A stretch of 34,331 bases of DNA from CAZEFK01 sp964511405. GTDB lineage: Bacteria; Pseudomonadota; Alphaproteobacteria; Elsterales; Elsteraceae. The translations under genes were made by a program, and so were the position numbers. The stretch lies in the NCBI GenBank assembly GCA_964511405.1, contig CAZEFK010000062.1, positions 1 to 34,331 of the forward strand, in the 5' to 3' direction. Below, piece after piece: positions 7,078-14,703 of this stretch. Each line of letters opens with the position of its first letter. Position 1 is the stretch's first letter. The notes beneath the pieces were generated by a model. The model saw only the letters and a program-made list of their open reading frames with translations, made no database searches and was not told the origin of the DNA.

Positions 7078-7730
7078 GGCAGCCGTGATCTCCGCTCGAC
7101 GACGCGGAGGCTGTAGGCAAGCAGGGTGATCACGACCAAGTAGATCAGCGCCACCGCCGTCCAGATCTCCACCGCCCGGAAGTTCTGGGACATGATCTCC
7201 TGTCCCCGGCGGGTCAGCTCGCCGACGCCGATGACTAGGAAGATCGACGTGTCCTTGACCACGGCGACGACTTGGTTGCCCATGGCGGGCAGCGCCCGGC
7301 GGAACGCCAAAGGGGCGATCACGTAAGCGAGGACCGTGCGGAAGCCGAGGCCCATGGCGAGGCCGGCTTCCCGCAGGCCTCCGGGCACGCTGTCGAGCGC
7401 GCCCCGGACGATCTCGGCGGTATAGGCGCCCGAATTCACGATCAGGGTGATGATCGCGGCGGTGGTGGCGCCGAGGCGGATGCCCAGCATGAGCGGCAAG
7501 GCAAAATAGACGAACATCACCTGCACCACGATCGGCGTGCCGCGGATCAGCGCCACATAGGCTTGGGCCGGCATCGAGACCGGCGAGCCGCCGTAGTTGA
7601 GGGCGACCGCGGTCAGGACGCCCAGCACCGTGCCGCCGATCAGCCCGGCGATCGCGATCAGGAACGTAAGCTCAAGGCCTTGCAGCAGGTCCGGCAGAGC
7701 GGCAACGACCGCAGTCCAATCGAAACTCAT
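7074..7730 (-). CDS. Polar amino acid ABC transporter, permease subunit
   Basis: A 218-residue membrane protein of the HisM/GlnP type, beginning MSFDWTAVVAALPDLLQGLELT. It has about five hydrophobic segments and the family signature NSGAYTAEIVRGALDSVPGGLREAGLAMGL as the cytoplasmic EAA loop that docks the ATPase. ATG 7730 is the family-typical start; the same frame remains open far upstream only as a shadow of the binding-protein gene. It starts 11 bp after the binding-protein stop and overlaps the ATPase start by 4 bp. Substrate cannot be read from the permease. Confidence 0.92.
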   Translation of the reverse strand: MSFDWTAVVAALPDLLQGLELTFLIAIAGLIGGTVLGVLTAVALNYGGSPVSMPAQAYVALIRGTPIVVQVMFVYFALPLMLGIRLGATTAAIITLIVNSGAYTAEIVRGALDSVPGGLREAGLAMGLGFRTVLAYVIAPLAFRRALPAMGNQVVAVVKDTSIFLVIGVGELTRRGQEIMSQNFRAVEIWTAVALIYLVVITLLAYSLRVVERRSRLP

Positions 7731-7741
7731 GGCAGGACGTC

Positions 7742-8494
7742 CTATGCCGGCTCCGCCCCGAACCATTTCTCGCGCAGGGCCTTCAGCCGCCCGTCGGCCT
7801 TCATGGCCGCGAGGATCACGTTCGCCGGAGCGACGAGCGGGCCGCCCTTCCGAAAGCCGATGCCGACGTCGCGGCCTTCGAGCGTTGGCCGGATTACCCT
7901 GACTTTGCCCCTGCCCGCATTGTTGGCGTAGTACAGCAGCGCCGGCGTGTCGTAGACGACCGCATCCGTGCGCCCGGCCTCGAGCGCCAGCAAGGCGTTG
8001 TTGATGCTCGGCAGCTGGTCGAGCGTCGCACCCTTGATGTGATCCTTGATGAAATCGACGGCGGTCGTGCCGGTCTCGGTCCCGATCGTCTTGCCGGCCA
8101 GATCGTCGGGCGTCTTGATCGTCGTGTTGCCGGCGCTGGTGAGGGCCACGAGGCCGCTTCGGTAATAGGGATCGGAGAAATCGATCACCTTCTGACGCTC
8201 GGGCTTGATGAACAGCTGCGAGACGATGGCGTCGATGTTGCCGGTCTGCAGCGCCGGGATCAGCGCGCCGAACTCCATCGGCTGCACGCGCCATTGCCGA
8301 TTGAGGCCCTTCGCCACTTCGGCCCAGAGCTCGATGTCGAAGCCGGAATAGCCGTCGCCGTTCTTGAACGCGAATGGCGGGCTACCGACATTGGAACCGA
8401 CGACAAGTGCCGAGTCTTCGGCTTTCGCCATGTGGGACATCGAGATGGCGGGAACAGCCATCAGGCACAGCTTGAGAAATTCACTCCTTTTCAT
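7742..8494 (-). CDS. Amino acid ABC transporter substrate-binding protein (SBP family 3)
   Basis: A 250-residue periplasmic binding protein. MKRSEFLKLCLMAVPAISMS is a signal peptide with probable cleavage after AKA. The mature part carries the family-3 pattern: SPPFAFKNGDGYSGFDIELW, then DAIVSQLFIKPERQKVIDFSDPYY, and a late arginine-containing GTETGTTAVDFI loop. ATG 8494 follows a strong GGGAGGAG ribosome site (8499-8509 on this strand); the longer open frame to 8575 lacks one. It likely binds an amino acid or amino-acid derivative. The neighbouring PhzF enzyme suggests uptake of an unusual stereoisomer or modified amino acid (inference). Confidence 0.92.
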   Translation of the reverse strand: MKRSEFLKLCLMAVPAISMSHMAKAEDSALVVGSNVGSPPFAFKNGDGYSGFDIELWAEVAKGLNRQWRVQPMEFGALIPALQTGNIDAIVSQLFIKPERQKVIDFSDPYYRSGLVALTSAGNTTIKTPDDLAGKTIGTETGTTAVDFIKDHIKGATLDQLPSINNALLALEAGRTDAVVYDTPALLYYANNAGRGKVRVIRPTLEGRDVGIGFRKGGPLVAPANVILAAMKADGRLKALREKWFGAEPA

Positions 8495-8571
8495 TTTCGT
8501 CTCCTCCCATGAGTGTTTTGAATTTCCCGTGTTCTGGCCTGATCCGGTACATGACGAACAAATCAGGCTGG

Positions 8572-9468
8572 TCACGGAGAGAGCTTTTCGCAGTCCGTCA
8601 GCCGAACGACGCCGCCGAGCCAGCAGCCATCGGGCCGCCCGTCGTCGAGGTTGAAGCGAACCCGGATTTCGGACGGGCGCTTCATCGCGCGCCCCTGGCG
8701 GATGGTGATGCGCCGCTCCGAGGCTTCCACAATCCGGTTCGCCAGAAGGCCGAACGACAGGGCAGATGCCGCGATGCCCGTCGCGGCATCTTCCGGATAT
8801 CCCGAAGAGCGCGGAAACTGGCGGGCATCGACGATCTGTGCCGCCCGGTCGAAAACGGCGTAGGGGTAGAGTCCGGTCGAGCCGATGTCCGCGCAGAGAC
8901 GCTCGATCCTGGTGAAGTCCGGCGTCAAACCGTCCAGGATCGACGCGCTCCGCAACGGAATAAGCGTTTTGACCCTGCTGGTCCGTGCGTTCTGGATGGG
9001 CAGCGGCGCGAGATCTTCGGAACGGATGCCCAAAGCGTCGAGAATGCCGGCTTCGGCGCCATCGGAAAGCGGCTCCACGACGCCGGCCGGCTGCGAAATC
9101 TCCACCGTTGCGCCGTGTCCGGCCGACCGGCCGATCCGCGCCTGCACCCGGCCGCTCTTTGTCCGGATCGTCAGGCGATCACCCGGCAACCGGCCGAACT
9201 GTTCGAGCAGCCAAACGGCGCCGACCGTGGCATGCCCGCACATCGACATCTCGTGGTTGGGCACCCAGAAGCGAAACTCGAAATCGCAGTCCGATCCGGT
9301 CGGCGGCGGCAGCACGAACCCGCTCTCGTGACCATAGATCCGGGCGACCTGCTGCATCTCGTCGTCCGACATTCCGGCAGCATCGATGACGATCGGCGCC
9401 GGATTGCCCCCGTGGGGGCCAGCCGCGAACACACTGACAAATCGAACCTGATGTTGCGAACGCATCAT
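8572..9468 (-). CDS. PhzF family isomerase/epimerase-like protein
   Basis: A 298-residue PhzF-family protein with the two-lobed DapF-like fold expected from its repeats. Key text includes AGPHGGNPAPIVI, GHESGFVLPP with the presumed acid/base glutamate, HEMSMCGHATVGAVW, and the second-half SGYPEDAATGIAASAL. PhzF proper isomerises a phenazine precursor, but most genomic members are proton-shuffling isomerases of unknown substrate, and no phenazine genes are here. Two adjacent ATGs at 9468 and 9465 are possible starts after a G-rich stretch; a TTG at 9483 extends the frame. Placement between AraC and ABC uptake genes suggests it isomerises or racemises the imported compound. Confidence 0.88.
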   Translation of the reverse strand: MMRSQHQVRFVSVFAAGPHGGNPAPIVIDAAGMSDDEMQQVARIYGHESGFVLPPPTGSDCDFEFRFWVPNHEMSMCGHATVGAVWLLEQFGRLPGDRLTIRTKSGRVQARIGRSAGHGATVEISQPAGVVEPLSDGAEAGILDALGIRSEDLAPLPIQNARTSRVKTLIPLRSASILDGLTPDFTRIERLCADIGSTGLYPYAVFDRAAQIVDARQFPRSSGYPEDAATGIAASALSFGLLANRIVEASERRITIRQGRAMKRPSEIRVRFNLDDGRPDGCWLGGVVRLTDCEKLSP

Positions 9469-9537
9469 CCCCGTCACGCGCAATTCACTGCGGCGAGGGT
9501 ATGTTCGGCGCCGTTTTGGCGCGTGTCGGAACGGGCC

Positions 9538-10416
9538 CTAAATCTTGATCGAACGGGCCACGCGCTTGCGAACCTCGCTCGGGGACCGGCCGTCCACCCG
9601 GCGCATCGCGCGGGCCAGCGCCGCACCGCTCTCGAACCCGACGCGGAACGCGATCTCGCCGATGGCGAGGTCGGTCGAACGCAATAGCTCGCATGCGGTT
9701 TCGAGGCGGACGCGTTGCTGGAACTCGCCGATGGAAGAACCGGTCAATTCGCGGAACAGCCGGGTGAGATGGCGCCGCGAGACGCCGAACTGTTCTTCCA
9801 GGATATCGAGTGGAATCGTCTGGTCGGCATGCCGCGTCAGGTACTGCTTCAGGTCCTCGACCAGCATCATGCCGTGCTCGCGATGCGAGGCGGCCGATAC
9901 GGCCTCGCCGCTGATGACCTCGGCGATGCATTGCACCAGCAGGGCAAAGGACAGGGCATGGCGGACACGGGAATTGCCGTAGCCGCCGCCGCCGCCGTGG
10001 ATCGAGAGTTCATGCAAGGCGCGCAGCTTGGATGAGCGGTGAAACAGCGCGATCGCGCGCGTCCGCCGCCGAAATTCGCTCAGCGATCCGATCTCGGCGT
10101 CGAGCCTTTCGAGACCGGACCCGGTTACATAGATGGCTACGTGGCTGTGCGTCCCAATCCCGGCCCGTGTCTCGTGCGCCTGGTTGGCAGGGACGACCGC
10201 GCCATAGTCTTGCGACAGCCAAGTCCCTCCCCGCTGGCTTTCGTGCTTGAGCTCCATGGTTCCACTGGCGCTGGGGGTTATAAACGTGCAATCCCAATTC
10301 CCGTCCTTGATAGAGGCATTCTGTTGAGCGCCGCCTGGGACGATCCTAGGCCGCAACGGAAACCGATCGGCCGATTTTACGTAGCTACAGAAATTTGTTG
10401 AATGGGCGGACGTCAA
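9538..10416 (-). CDS. AraC family transcriptional regulator
   Basis: The C-terminal ~100 residues form a double helix-turn-helix of the AraC type (LDILEEQFGVSRRHLTRLFRELTGSSIGEFQQ, then GEIAFRVGFESGAALARAMRR and a final GRSPSEVRK). The N-terminal part resembles a cupin-like sensing domain (PANQAHETRAG). The start is uncertain: the longest frame begins with TTG 10416, other choices are TTG 10356 and ATG 10257. A start at 10416 would leave only 16 bp to brnT and lie within its promoter, so an internal start is plausible, though the sensor domain seems to begin before M54. It heads the PhzF/ABC cluster with a 69-bp gap and is the obvious local regulator. Confidence 0.85.
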   Translation of the reverse strand: MTSAHSTNFCSYVKSADRFPLRPRIVPGGAQQNASIKDGNWDCTFITPSASGTMELKHESQRGGTWLSQDYGAVVPANQAHETRAGIGTHSHVAIYVTGSGLERLDAEIGSLSEFRRRTRAIALFHRSSKLRALHELSIHGGGGGYGNSRVRHALSFALLVQCIAEVISGEAVSAASHREHGMMLVEDLKQYLTRHADQTIPLDILEEQFGVSRRHLTRLFRELTGSSIGEFQQRVRLETACELLRSTDLAIGEIAFRVGFESGAALARAMRRVDGRSPSEVRKRVARSIKI

Positions 10417-10426
10417 CCGCTATATC
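10398..10426 (+). promoter_or_regulatory. Sigma70-like promoter for brnTA
   Basis: TTGAAT at 10398-10403 and TATATC at 10421-10426 are separated by exactly 17 bp. Transcription would begin around 10433, the very GTG at which brnT appears to start, and no ribosome site precedes that codon. The mRNA may therefore be leaderless. This is one of the few A/T-rich promoter-like pairs in the window. Confidence 0.5.
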
Positions 10427-10432
10427 ACCAGC

Positions 10433-10699
10433 GTGATCATGTGGGACGAGGCGAAGCGCGCGAGCAACCTCGCCAAGCATGGCTTGGATTTCGCCGACGT
10501 CGTCCACTTCGATTTCGAGACCGCGCTGCTCGACATCGACGACCGAGAGGACTACGGCGAAGTGCGGGAGACCGCGATCGGGTGGTGCGGGCCGCGGCTG
10601 TGCCTTTTGGTGTTCGTTCGGCGCGGCGACGACGAGATCCGAGTGATCAGCTTTCGCAAGGCCACCAAGTCGGAGATGACACGCTATGCCGGATCTTGA
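10433..10699 (+). CDS. brnT: BrnT family type II toxin
   Basis: An 88-residue BrnT toxin, a RelE-fold ribonuclease that inhibits translation. The typical opening is MIMWDEAKRASNLAKHGLDF, followed by the aromatic/acidic HFDFETAL region, a DREDYGEVR segment, and the C-terminal IRVISFRKATKSEM that ends most BrnT proteins. GTG 10433 gives the normal family N-terminus; ATG 10439 would lose two residues. It overlaps brnA by 14 bp. Toxin-first order is the rule for BrnTA, and BrnA normally represses the shared promoter as the antitoxin-toxin complex. Confidence 0.92.
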   Translation: MIMWDEAKRASNLAKHGLDFADVVHFDFETALLDIDDREDYGEVRETAIGWCGPRLCLLVFVRRGDDEIRVISFRKATKSEMTRYAGS

Positions 10700-11039
10700 C
10701 GCCAAGCGGGCGGCGGCGCGGGCACGGGCGCGAGAGCTTGTCGACGCGATGACCGACGAGGAGGCTCGGGCCCTGGTCGAAGCCGCAAGATTGGACGCCG
10801 ACGCCCCGCCGCTCGACGAGCGGCGCCTTGTCCAGATGCGGCCGGCCTCGGCCGCCGAGGCCGCCGATCTGCAGGCCCGTGCCCGGGGACGGGGCCGCCC
10901 GCCCGCAGCCCACCCAAAACGGCTGGTGAGCCTCCGGCTCGACCAGGATGTCATCGAGCGCTTTCGCGCCACCGGACCCGGATGGCAGTCGCGCATCAAC
11001 GAAGTGCTGCGGGAACACTTGCCGGAGGTCCAAGAGTAG
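10686..11039 (+). CDS. brnA: BrnA family antitoxin
   Basis: A 117-residue antitoxin. The C-terminal half contains the ribbon-helix-helix DNA-binding domain (KRLVSLRLDQDVIERFRATGPGWQSRINEVLREH), which in this family is preceded by a toxin-wrapping segment (PPLDERRLVQMRPA). The first ~45 residues are an Arg/Ala/Glu-rich helix (KRAAARARARELVDAMTDEE) and make it slightly longer than many BrnA proteins. The start lies within the 3' end of brnT, so translation is coupled. It is convergent with the enolase-superfamily gene, 38 bp away. Confidence 0.9.
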   Translation: MPDLDAKRAAARARARELVDAMTDEEARALVEAARLDADAPPLDERRLVQMRPASAAEAADLQARARGRGRPPAAHPKRLVSLRLDQDVIERFRATGPGWQSRINEVLREHLPEVQE

Positions 11040-11077
11040 CCGCGGCCACGCGGGCCCGGCTACGGCGCCTGATCAAC

Positions 11078-12211
11078 TCAATTGTTCGACCGGATGACGT
11101 CGCCCGCGACCCGGGTGCGGGCCAGGGCGTCCTCGTCCAGCTCGATGCCGAGGCCGGGGGCGTCGGACAGCACCAGGTCGCCGGCCGCGTCGATGTCGAC
11201 CGGGCGGGCGAGCATGAAATCGCGGCGCTCCGGGCTCCATTCGGGCGGATCCCAGGGCACCTCCAGGAACGGCGCGTCGGCCAGGCCGGCGGCCAGGTGG
11301 GCGTTCGCGAGCAGGCCGATGCCGTTGCCCCAGGTGTGGGGCGTGAACACCAGGTTGTGGGCCCTGGCCATCAGGGCGACGGGGCGCAGGCCGGTGAGGC
11401 CGCCGATGCAGGCGGCGTCGGGCTGCAGCACGTCCAGGCAGCCGTCCTGGATCAGGTCGCGGAACTCGGCCAGTTCGCGGTTGAGCTCGCCGCCGGCGAT
11501 GCGCACGTCGAGCGCGTCGCGCAGCCGGCGCAGGCCGTCGCGGTCGGCGCGGTGGAGCGGCTCTTCCATCCAGTAGACGGCCAGGCGTTCCAACTCGCGG
11601 CCGATGGTCAGCGCGTCCTTGACCGTCCAGGGTGCCGCGGTGTCCCAGGGGAAGCGCCAGCCCTGGTTGCAGTCGACCATCAGCGCCAGCCGGGTGCCGA
11701 TGCGGGCGCGCACGGCCTCCAGGGCGCGGATGTCGTCGCGCCAGTCGCCGCGCCGGAAGCGGATCTTGAGCGCCCGGAAGCCTTTGGCGGCGACGCGCTC
11801 GGCCAGGTCCGCAAGGTCGCCCGCGTCGCGCAGCGTGCCGCTGGAGGCGTAGGCCGGGATCCGGTCGTTGAGGCCGCCCAGCAGCTTCCAGCAGGGCTGG
11901 CCCGCGATCTTGCCGGCCAGGTCCCACAGCGCCAGGTCCAGGGGCCAGCAGCGGCCGTAATGGAAGCCGATCTGCTCCAGCACCCGGGCGTGGCGCTCCA
12001 GCCGCAGCGGATCCTGGCCGACGAACAAGGCCTCGTGGCCGGCAAACCCCAGCATGTAGTCGCCGGAGCCGACGCCGGTCAGGCCGGCGTCGGTGTGCAC
12101 CCGCACGATGGTGGCGTCGAACAGCCGCCGCGGCTGGCCGGACCAGCTGGGCCGGAACGGCGGGTCCAGCGGCAGCTGGTGTTGAGTGATGTCGATGCCG
12201 GTGATCTTCAC
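11078..12211 (-). CDS. Mandelate racemase/muconate lactonizing enzyme family protein
   Basis: A 377-residue enolase-superfamily enzyme, the intact parent of the fragment at 6036-6301. Visible features are the N-terminal capping domain, the catalytic strand ALKIRFRRGD (K-x-R), metal ligands in MVDCNQGW, YWMEEPL and AGGELN, and the Asp-His dyad residues in LQPDAACIGG and FTPHTWGNGIG. This mandelate-racemase-subgroup arrangement abstracts a proton alpha to a carboxylate, as in acid-sugar dehydratases and racemases. The start is GTG 12211, overlapping the upstream binding-protein stop by GTGA; the frame reading on to 13246 is a shadow of that gene. The specific substrate is unknown, but it probably acts on the ligand of the co-transcribed binding protein. 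Confidence 0.9.
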   Translation of the reverse strand: MKITGIDITQHQLPLDPPFRPSWSGQPRRLFDATIVRVHTDAGLTGVGSGDYMLGFAGHEALFVGQDPLRLERHARVLEQIGFHYGRCWPLDLALWDLAGKIAGQPCWKLLGGLNDRIPAYASSGTLRDAGDLADLAERVAAKGFRALKIRFRRGDWRDDIRALEAVRARIGTRLALMVDCNQGWRFPWDTAAPWTVKDALTIGRELERLAVYWMEEPLHRADRDGLRRLRDALDVRIAGGELNRELAEFRDLIQDGCLDVLQPDAACIGGLTGLRPVALMARAHNLVFTPHTWGNGIGLLANAHLAAGLADAPFLEVPWDPPEWSPERRDFMLARPVDIDAAGDLVLSDAPGLGIELDEDALARTRVAGDVIRSNN

Positions 12212-13014
12212 TCGACGGTCGCCGACGGATATTTGGCCATGATCTTGGCATAGCTGCCGTCGTCCTTCATCGCTTTCAGGCCGGCGTTGAAGGCGTCGAT
12301 CAGCGCCGGGGCGTTCGCCAGCGTGCGGTCGACCGCGAAATAGTAGCCCGAGCGGCTGACCACGAACGGCTTGAGCGCGTTGGCGAGGTCGGCCTTGTGG
12401 CCGATCTCGTAGACGGTCGGCTCGGCGAAGTTGATGAAGATCGCCGGCGGTTCGCTGCGGGCGGCCAGGTTCAGGCCCTGGTCCATGCCGTTGATCTCGT
12501 CGAACGCGACCCCGGCGGCCCGCATGGCCGGCAGGAAGGCGTAGCTGCGAATCGCGACCACCCGCATCCCGGACTTGCCGATGGCGTCCCAGCTGGTCAG
12601 CGGCGGTCCGGCATAGCCGGCCTTGACGAAGGCGCCGACCGAGATGCGGGCCATGCTGTCGCTGAACAGGAACCACTGGGCGCGCTCGCCGCTGTTGACG
12701 GCCGAGATGGTCGCCTGCGCCTGGCCCTGGCGCACCACGTCGATGGCGCGCACGAACGGCACGAAGGAATAGCTGACCGTGTGGCCGCCGCGCTTCAGCG
12801 CCTCGGCGATGATCTCGGACACGAAGCCCGGCCCTTCGCCCGCCGCCGGCTTCTCGATCATGTAGGGGGCGAACGGCGTCAGCGCCACCTTGACCTCGTC
12901 GGCCGCGGCCGGCCGTGCGGCCCCGGGACCGATGAGCGCCAGGCCGAGCAGCGCCAGGCCGGCGGTGAGGGCGCTGCGCAGCCGCATCCGGGGGCGGCGG
13001 GTGGTCGAGGGCAT
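12208..13014 (-). CDS. Transporter substrate-binding domain protein (SBP family 3, orphan)
   Basis: A 268-residue secreted protein with a twin-arginine-poor, hydrophobic signal segment (LTAGLALLGLALIGPGAA, cleavage near AAADE). The mature domain has family-3 binding-protein patterns: TPFAPYMI, GPGFVSEIIAEALKRGG, SYSFVPFVRAIDVVRQGQAQATIS, and a late RSGYYFAVDRTL. ATG 13014 follows a CAGGAG ribosome site; the frame open to 13089 does not. No permease or ATPase adjoins, so this is an orphan binding protein or uses a transporter elsewhere. It is coupled by GTGA to the enolase-superfamily gene and divergent from soxB. Confidence 0.86.
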   Translation of the reverse strand: MPSTTRRPRMRLRSALTAGLALLGLALIGPGAARPAAADEVKVALTPFAPYMIEKPAAGEGPGFVSEIIAEALKRGGHTVSYSFVPFVRAIDVVRQGQAQATISAVNSGERAQWFLFSDSMARISVGAFVKAGYAGPPLTSWDAIGKSGMRVVAIRSYAFLPAMRAAGVAFDEINGMDQGLNLAARSEPPAIFINFAEPTVYEIGHKADLANALKPFVVSRSGYYFAVDRTLANAPALIDAFNAGLKAMKDDGSYAKIMAKYPSATVE

Positions 13015-13042
13015 CCGATGCTCCTGTTCGTGTGCAAACAAT

Positions 13043-13061
13043 CTGGCTAAACCTAAGCCAG
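13043..13061. promoter_or_regulatory. Inverted repeat upstream of the orphan SBP gene
   Basis: CTGGCT (13043-13048) and AGCCAG (13056-13061) form 6-bp arms around a 7-base AT-rich centre. The repeat lies between the ribosome site of the SBP gene and the sox promoter region. It is a candidate operator for a dimeric regulator, or a small leader hairpin. Confidence 0.35.
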
Positions 13062-13076
13062 GCAATCGATAAAAGC

Positions 13077-13086
13077 CGGTTAACCG
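13077..13086. promoter_or_regulatory. Perfect palindrome CGGTTAACCG in the SBP/sox divergent region
   Basis: A 10-bp perfect palindrome with AT-rich flanks, 72 bp before soxB and 63 bp before the SBP start. No regulator gene adjoins the sox operon, so the factor that would bind is unknown. Chance occurrence cannot be excluded. Confidence 0.35.
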
Positions 13087-13157
13087 CACGCGGGGCCTTT
13101 CTATCCGCCGACGGGTGGCGATAGGCTAGCCGCAATTCGAGGGGGGACGGCCGGAGC

Positions 13158-14420
13158 ATGCGGGAATATTCGGTGCTGTCGCTGGTGCGCCACGCACTGG
13201 CCGGCAACCAGGGATGGCGCCCGGCCTGGCGCAAGGCGGTGCCCAAGCCGCGCTACGACGTGGTCATCGTCGGCGGCGGCGGCCACGGCCTGGCGACCGC
13301 CTACTACCTGGCCAAGGAACACGGGATCACCAATGTCGCGGTGCTGGAGAAGGGCTGGATCGGCGGCGGCAATGCCGGCCGCAACACCACGATCGTGCGC
13401 TCCAACTACCTGTTGCCCGAGAACGGCCGGTTCTACGAATGGTCGCTCAAGCTCTGGGAAGGGCTGAGCCAGGACCTGAACTACAACGTCATGTTCTCGC
13501 AGCGCGGCGTGCTGAACCTGGCCCATTCGCCGGCCCAGCTCGACGCCCATGCCCGCCGCGGCAACGCCATGCGCCTGATGGGCATCGACGCCGAGCTGCT
13601 GGACCGCGCCGGGGTTGCCCGCTTCGCGCCCGGCCTCGACATGTCGCGCCAGGCCCGCTTCCCGATCGAGGGTGGCCTGCTCCAGCGGCGCGGCGGCACC
13701 GCCCGGCATGACGCCGTGGTCTGGGGCTTCGCCCGCGGCGCCGACCGCCTGGGCGTCGACATCATCGAGACCTGCGAGGTCACCGGCTTCCGGTTCGACG
13801 CCGCGGGTGCCGTGACCGGCGTGCAGACCACGCGCGGCGACATCGCCGCCGGCAAGGTCGGGGTCGCGGTCGCGGGCTCCAGCAGCGAGGTGCTGCGCCG
13901 CGCCGGCCTCGAACGCCTGCCGATCGAGAGCCACGTGCTGCAGGCCTTCGTGTCCGAGCCCCTGAAGCCGTTGATCCACACCGTCGTGACCTTCGGCGTC
14001 GGCCATTTCTACATCTCGCAGTCGGACAAGGGCGGCCTGGTGTTCGGCGGCGACATCGACGGGTACAACTCCTACGCCCAGCGCGGGAACCTGCCGCTGA
14101 TCGAGGACGTGATGGCGGCCGGGGTATCGATGGTGCCGGCGCTCAGCCGCCTGCGCATGCTCCGCCACTGGGGCGGCATCATGGACATGACCATGGACGG
14201 CAGCCCGATCATCGACAAGGCGCCGATCCCCGGCCTCTACATCAATGCCGGCTGGTGCTATGGCGGCTTCAAGGCCACGCCCGGCTCGGGCTGGTGCTTC
14301 GCCCACACCATCGCGCGCGACGAGCCGCATCATCTCAACGCGCCGCTCCGCCTCGACCGCTTCCATCGCGGCGCCGTGATCGACGAGCCGGGCAACGGCC
14401 CGTCGCCCTGGCTGCACTGA
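13158..14420 (+). CDS. soxB: Heterotetrameric sarcosine oxidase, beta subunit
   Basis: A 420-residue flavoprotein that oxidises sarcosine (N-methylglycine) to glycine. The N-terminal Rossmann motif is VVIVGGGGHGLATAYYL (FAD). H184, in RRGGTARHDAVVWGFARGA, aligns with the histidine that carries covalent FMN in corynebacterial SoxB. The C-terminal GWCYGGFKATPGSGW and DGSPIIDKAP are family hallmarks. The KAVPKPRYDVVIVGGG lead-in is normal for beta subunits. ATG 13158 follows a GGAG ribosome site. It is the first gene of soxBDAG; the complex is cytoplasmic and passes the methyl group to tetrahydrofolate in the alpha subunit. Confidence 0.96.
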   Translation: MREYSVLSLVRHALAGNQGWRPAWRKAVPKPRYDVVIVGGGGHGLATAYYLAKEHGITNVAVLEKGWIGGGNAGRNTTIVRSNYLLPENGRFYEWSLKLWEGLSQDLNYNVMFSQRGVLNLAHSPAQLDAHARRGNAMRLMGIDAELLDRAGVARFAPGLDMSRQARFPIEGGLLQRRGGTARHDAVVWGFARGADRLGVDIIETCEVTGFRFDAAGAVTGVQTTRGDIAAGKVGVAVAGSSSEVLRRAGLERLPIESHVLQAFVSEPLKPLIHTVVTFGVGHFYISQSDKGGLVFGGDIDGYNSYAQRGNLPLIEDVMAAGVSMVPALSRLRMLRHWGGIMDMTMDGSPIIDKAPIPGLYINAGWCYGGFKATPGSGWCFAHTIARDEPHHLNAPLRLDRFHRGAVIDEPGNGPSPWLH

Positions 14421-14436
14421 CCCCGGATTCCCTGCC

Positions 14437-14703
14437 ATGCGCATCGAGTGCCCCATCTGCGGCCCGCGCGACGTCGGCGAGTTCGCCTATGCCGGCGACG
14501 CCACGGTCGTCCGTCCCGACCAAGCCGAGACCGACGTCGCGGCCTGGTGCCGCTATGTCTATGACCGCGCCAACCTCAAGGGCCCGCACCGCGAGCATTG
14601 GCAGCATGCCCGCGGCTGCCGGGCCTGGCTGGCCGTCACCCGCGACACCGCCAGCCATCGCATCGAGGCGGTCCGCCTGCTCGGGCCCTGGGCCGCATCA
14701 TGA
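14437..14703 (+). CDS. soxD: Sarcosine oxidase, delta subunit
   Basis: An 88-residue zinc-binding subunit. The N-terminal CPICGP knuckle (C5, C8) and a later HWQHARGC segment (H57, C61) are the usual zinc ligands; RANLKGPHREHWQH and VTRDTASHRI are conserved family text. It has no catalytic role and stabilises the alpha/beta/gamma assembly. The gene starts 16 bp after soxB, and its stop overlaps soxA by ATGA. Confidence 0.95.
   Translation: MRIECPICGPRDVGEFAYAGDATVVRPDQAETDVAAWCRYVYDRANLKGPHREHWQHARGCRAWLAVTRDTASHRIEAVRLLGPWAAS

Noticed and set aside
8572..9468. Phenazine biosynthesis locus
   Set aside because: Only a PhzF-family protein is present; none of the other phz genes accompany it, and most PhzF homologues have other roles.
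10982..12253. 423-codon plus-strand frame
   Set aside because: Antisense to the enolase-superfamily gene; Gln/Val/Ala-rich shadow with no recognisable motif.
11078..13246. Apparent 722-residue fusion of the enolase-superfamily enzyme with an N-terminal extension
   Set aside because: The extension is read out of frame through the binding-protein gene. The true start is the GTGA-coupled GTG at 12211.
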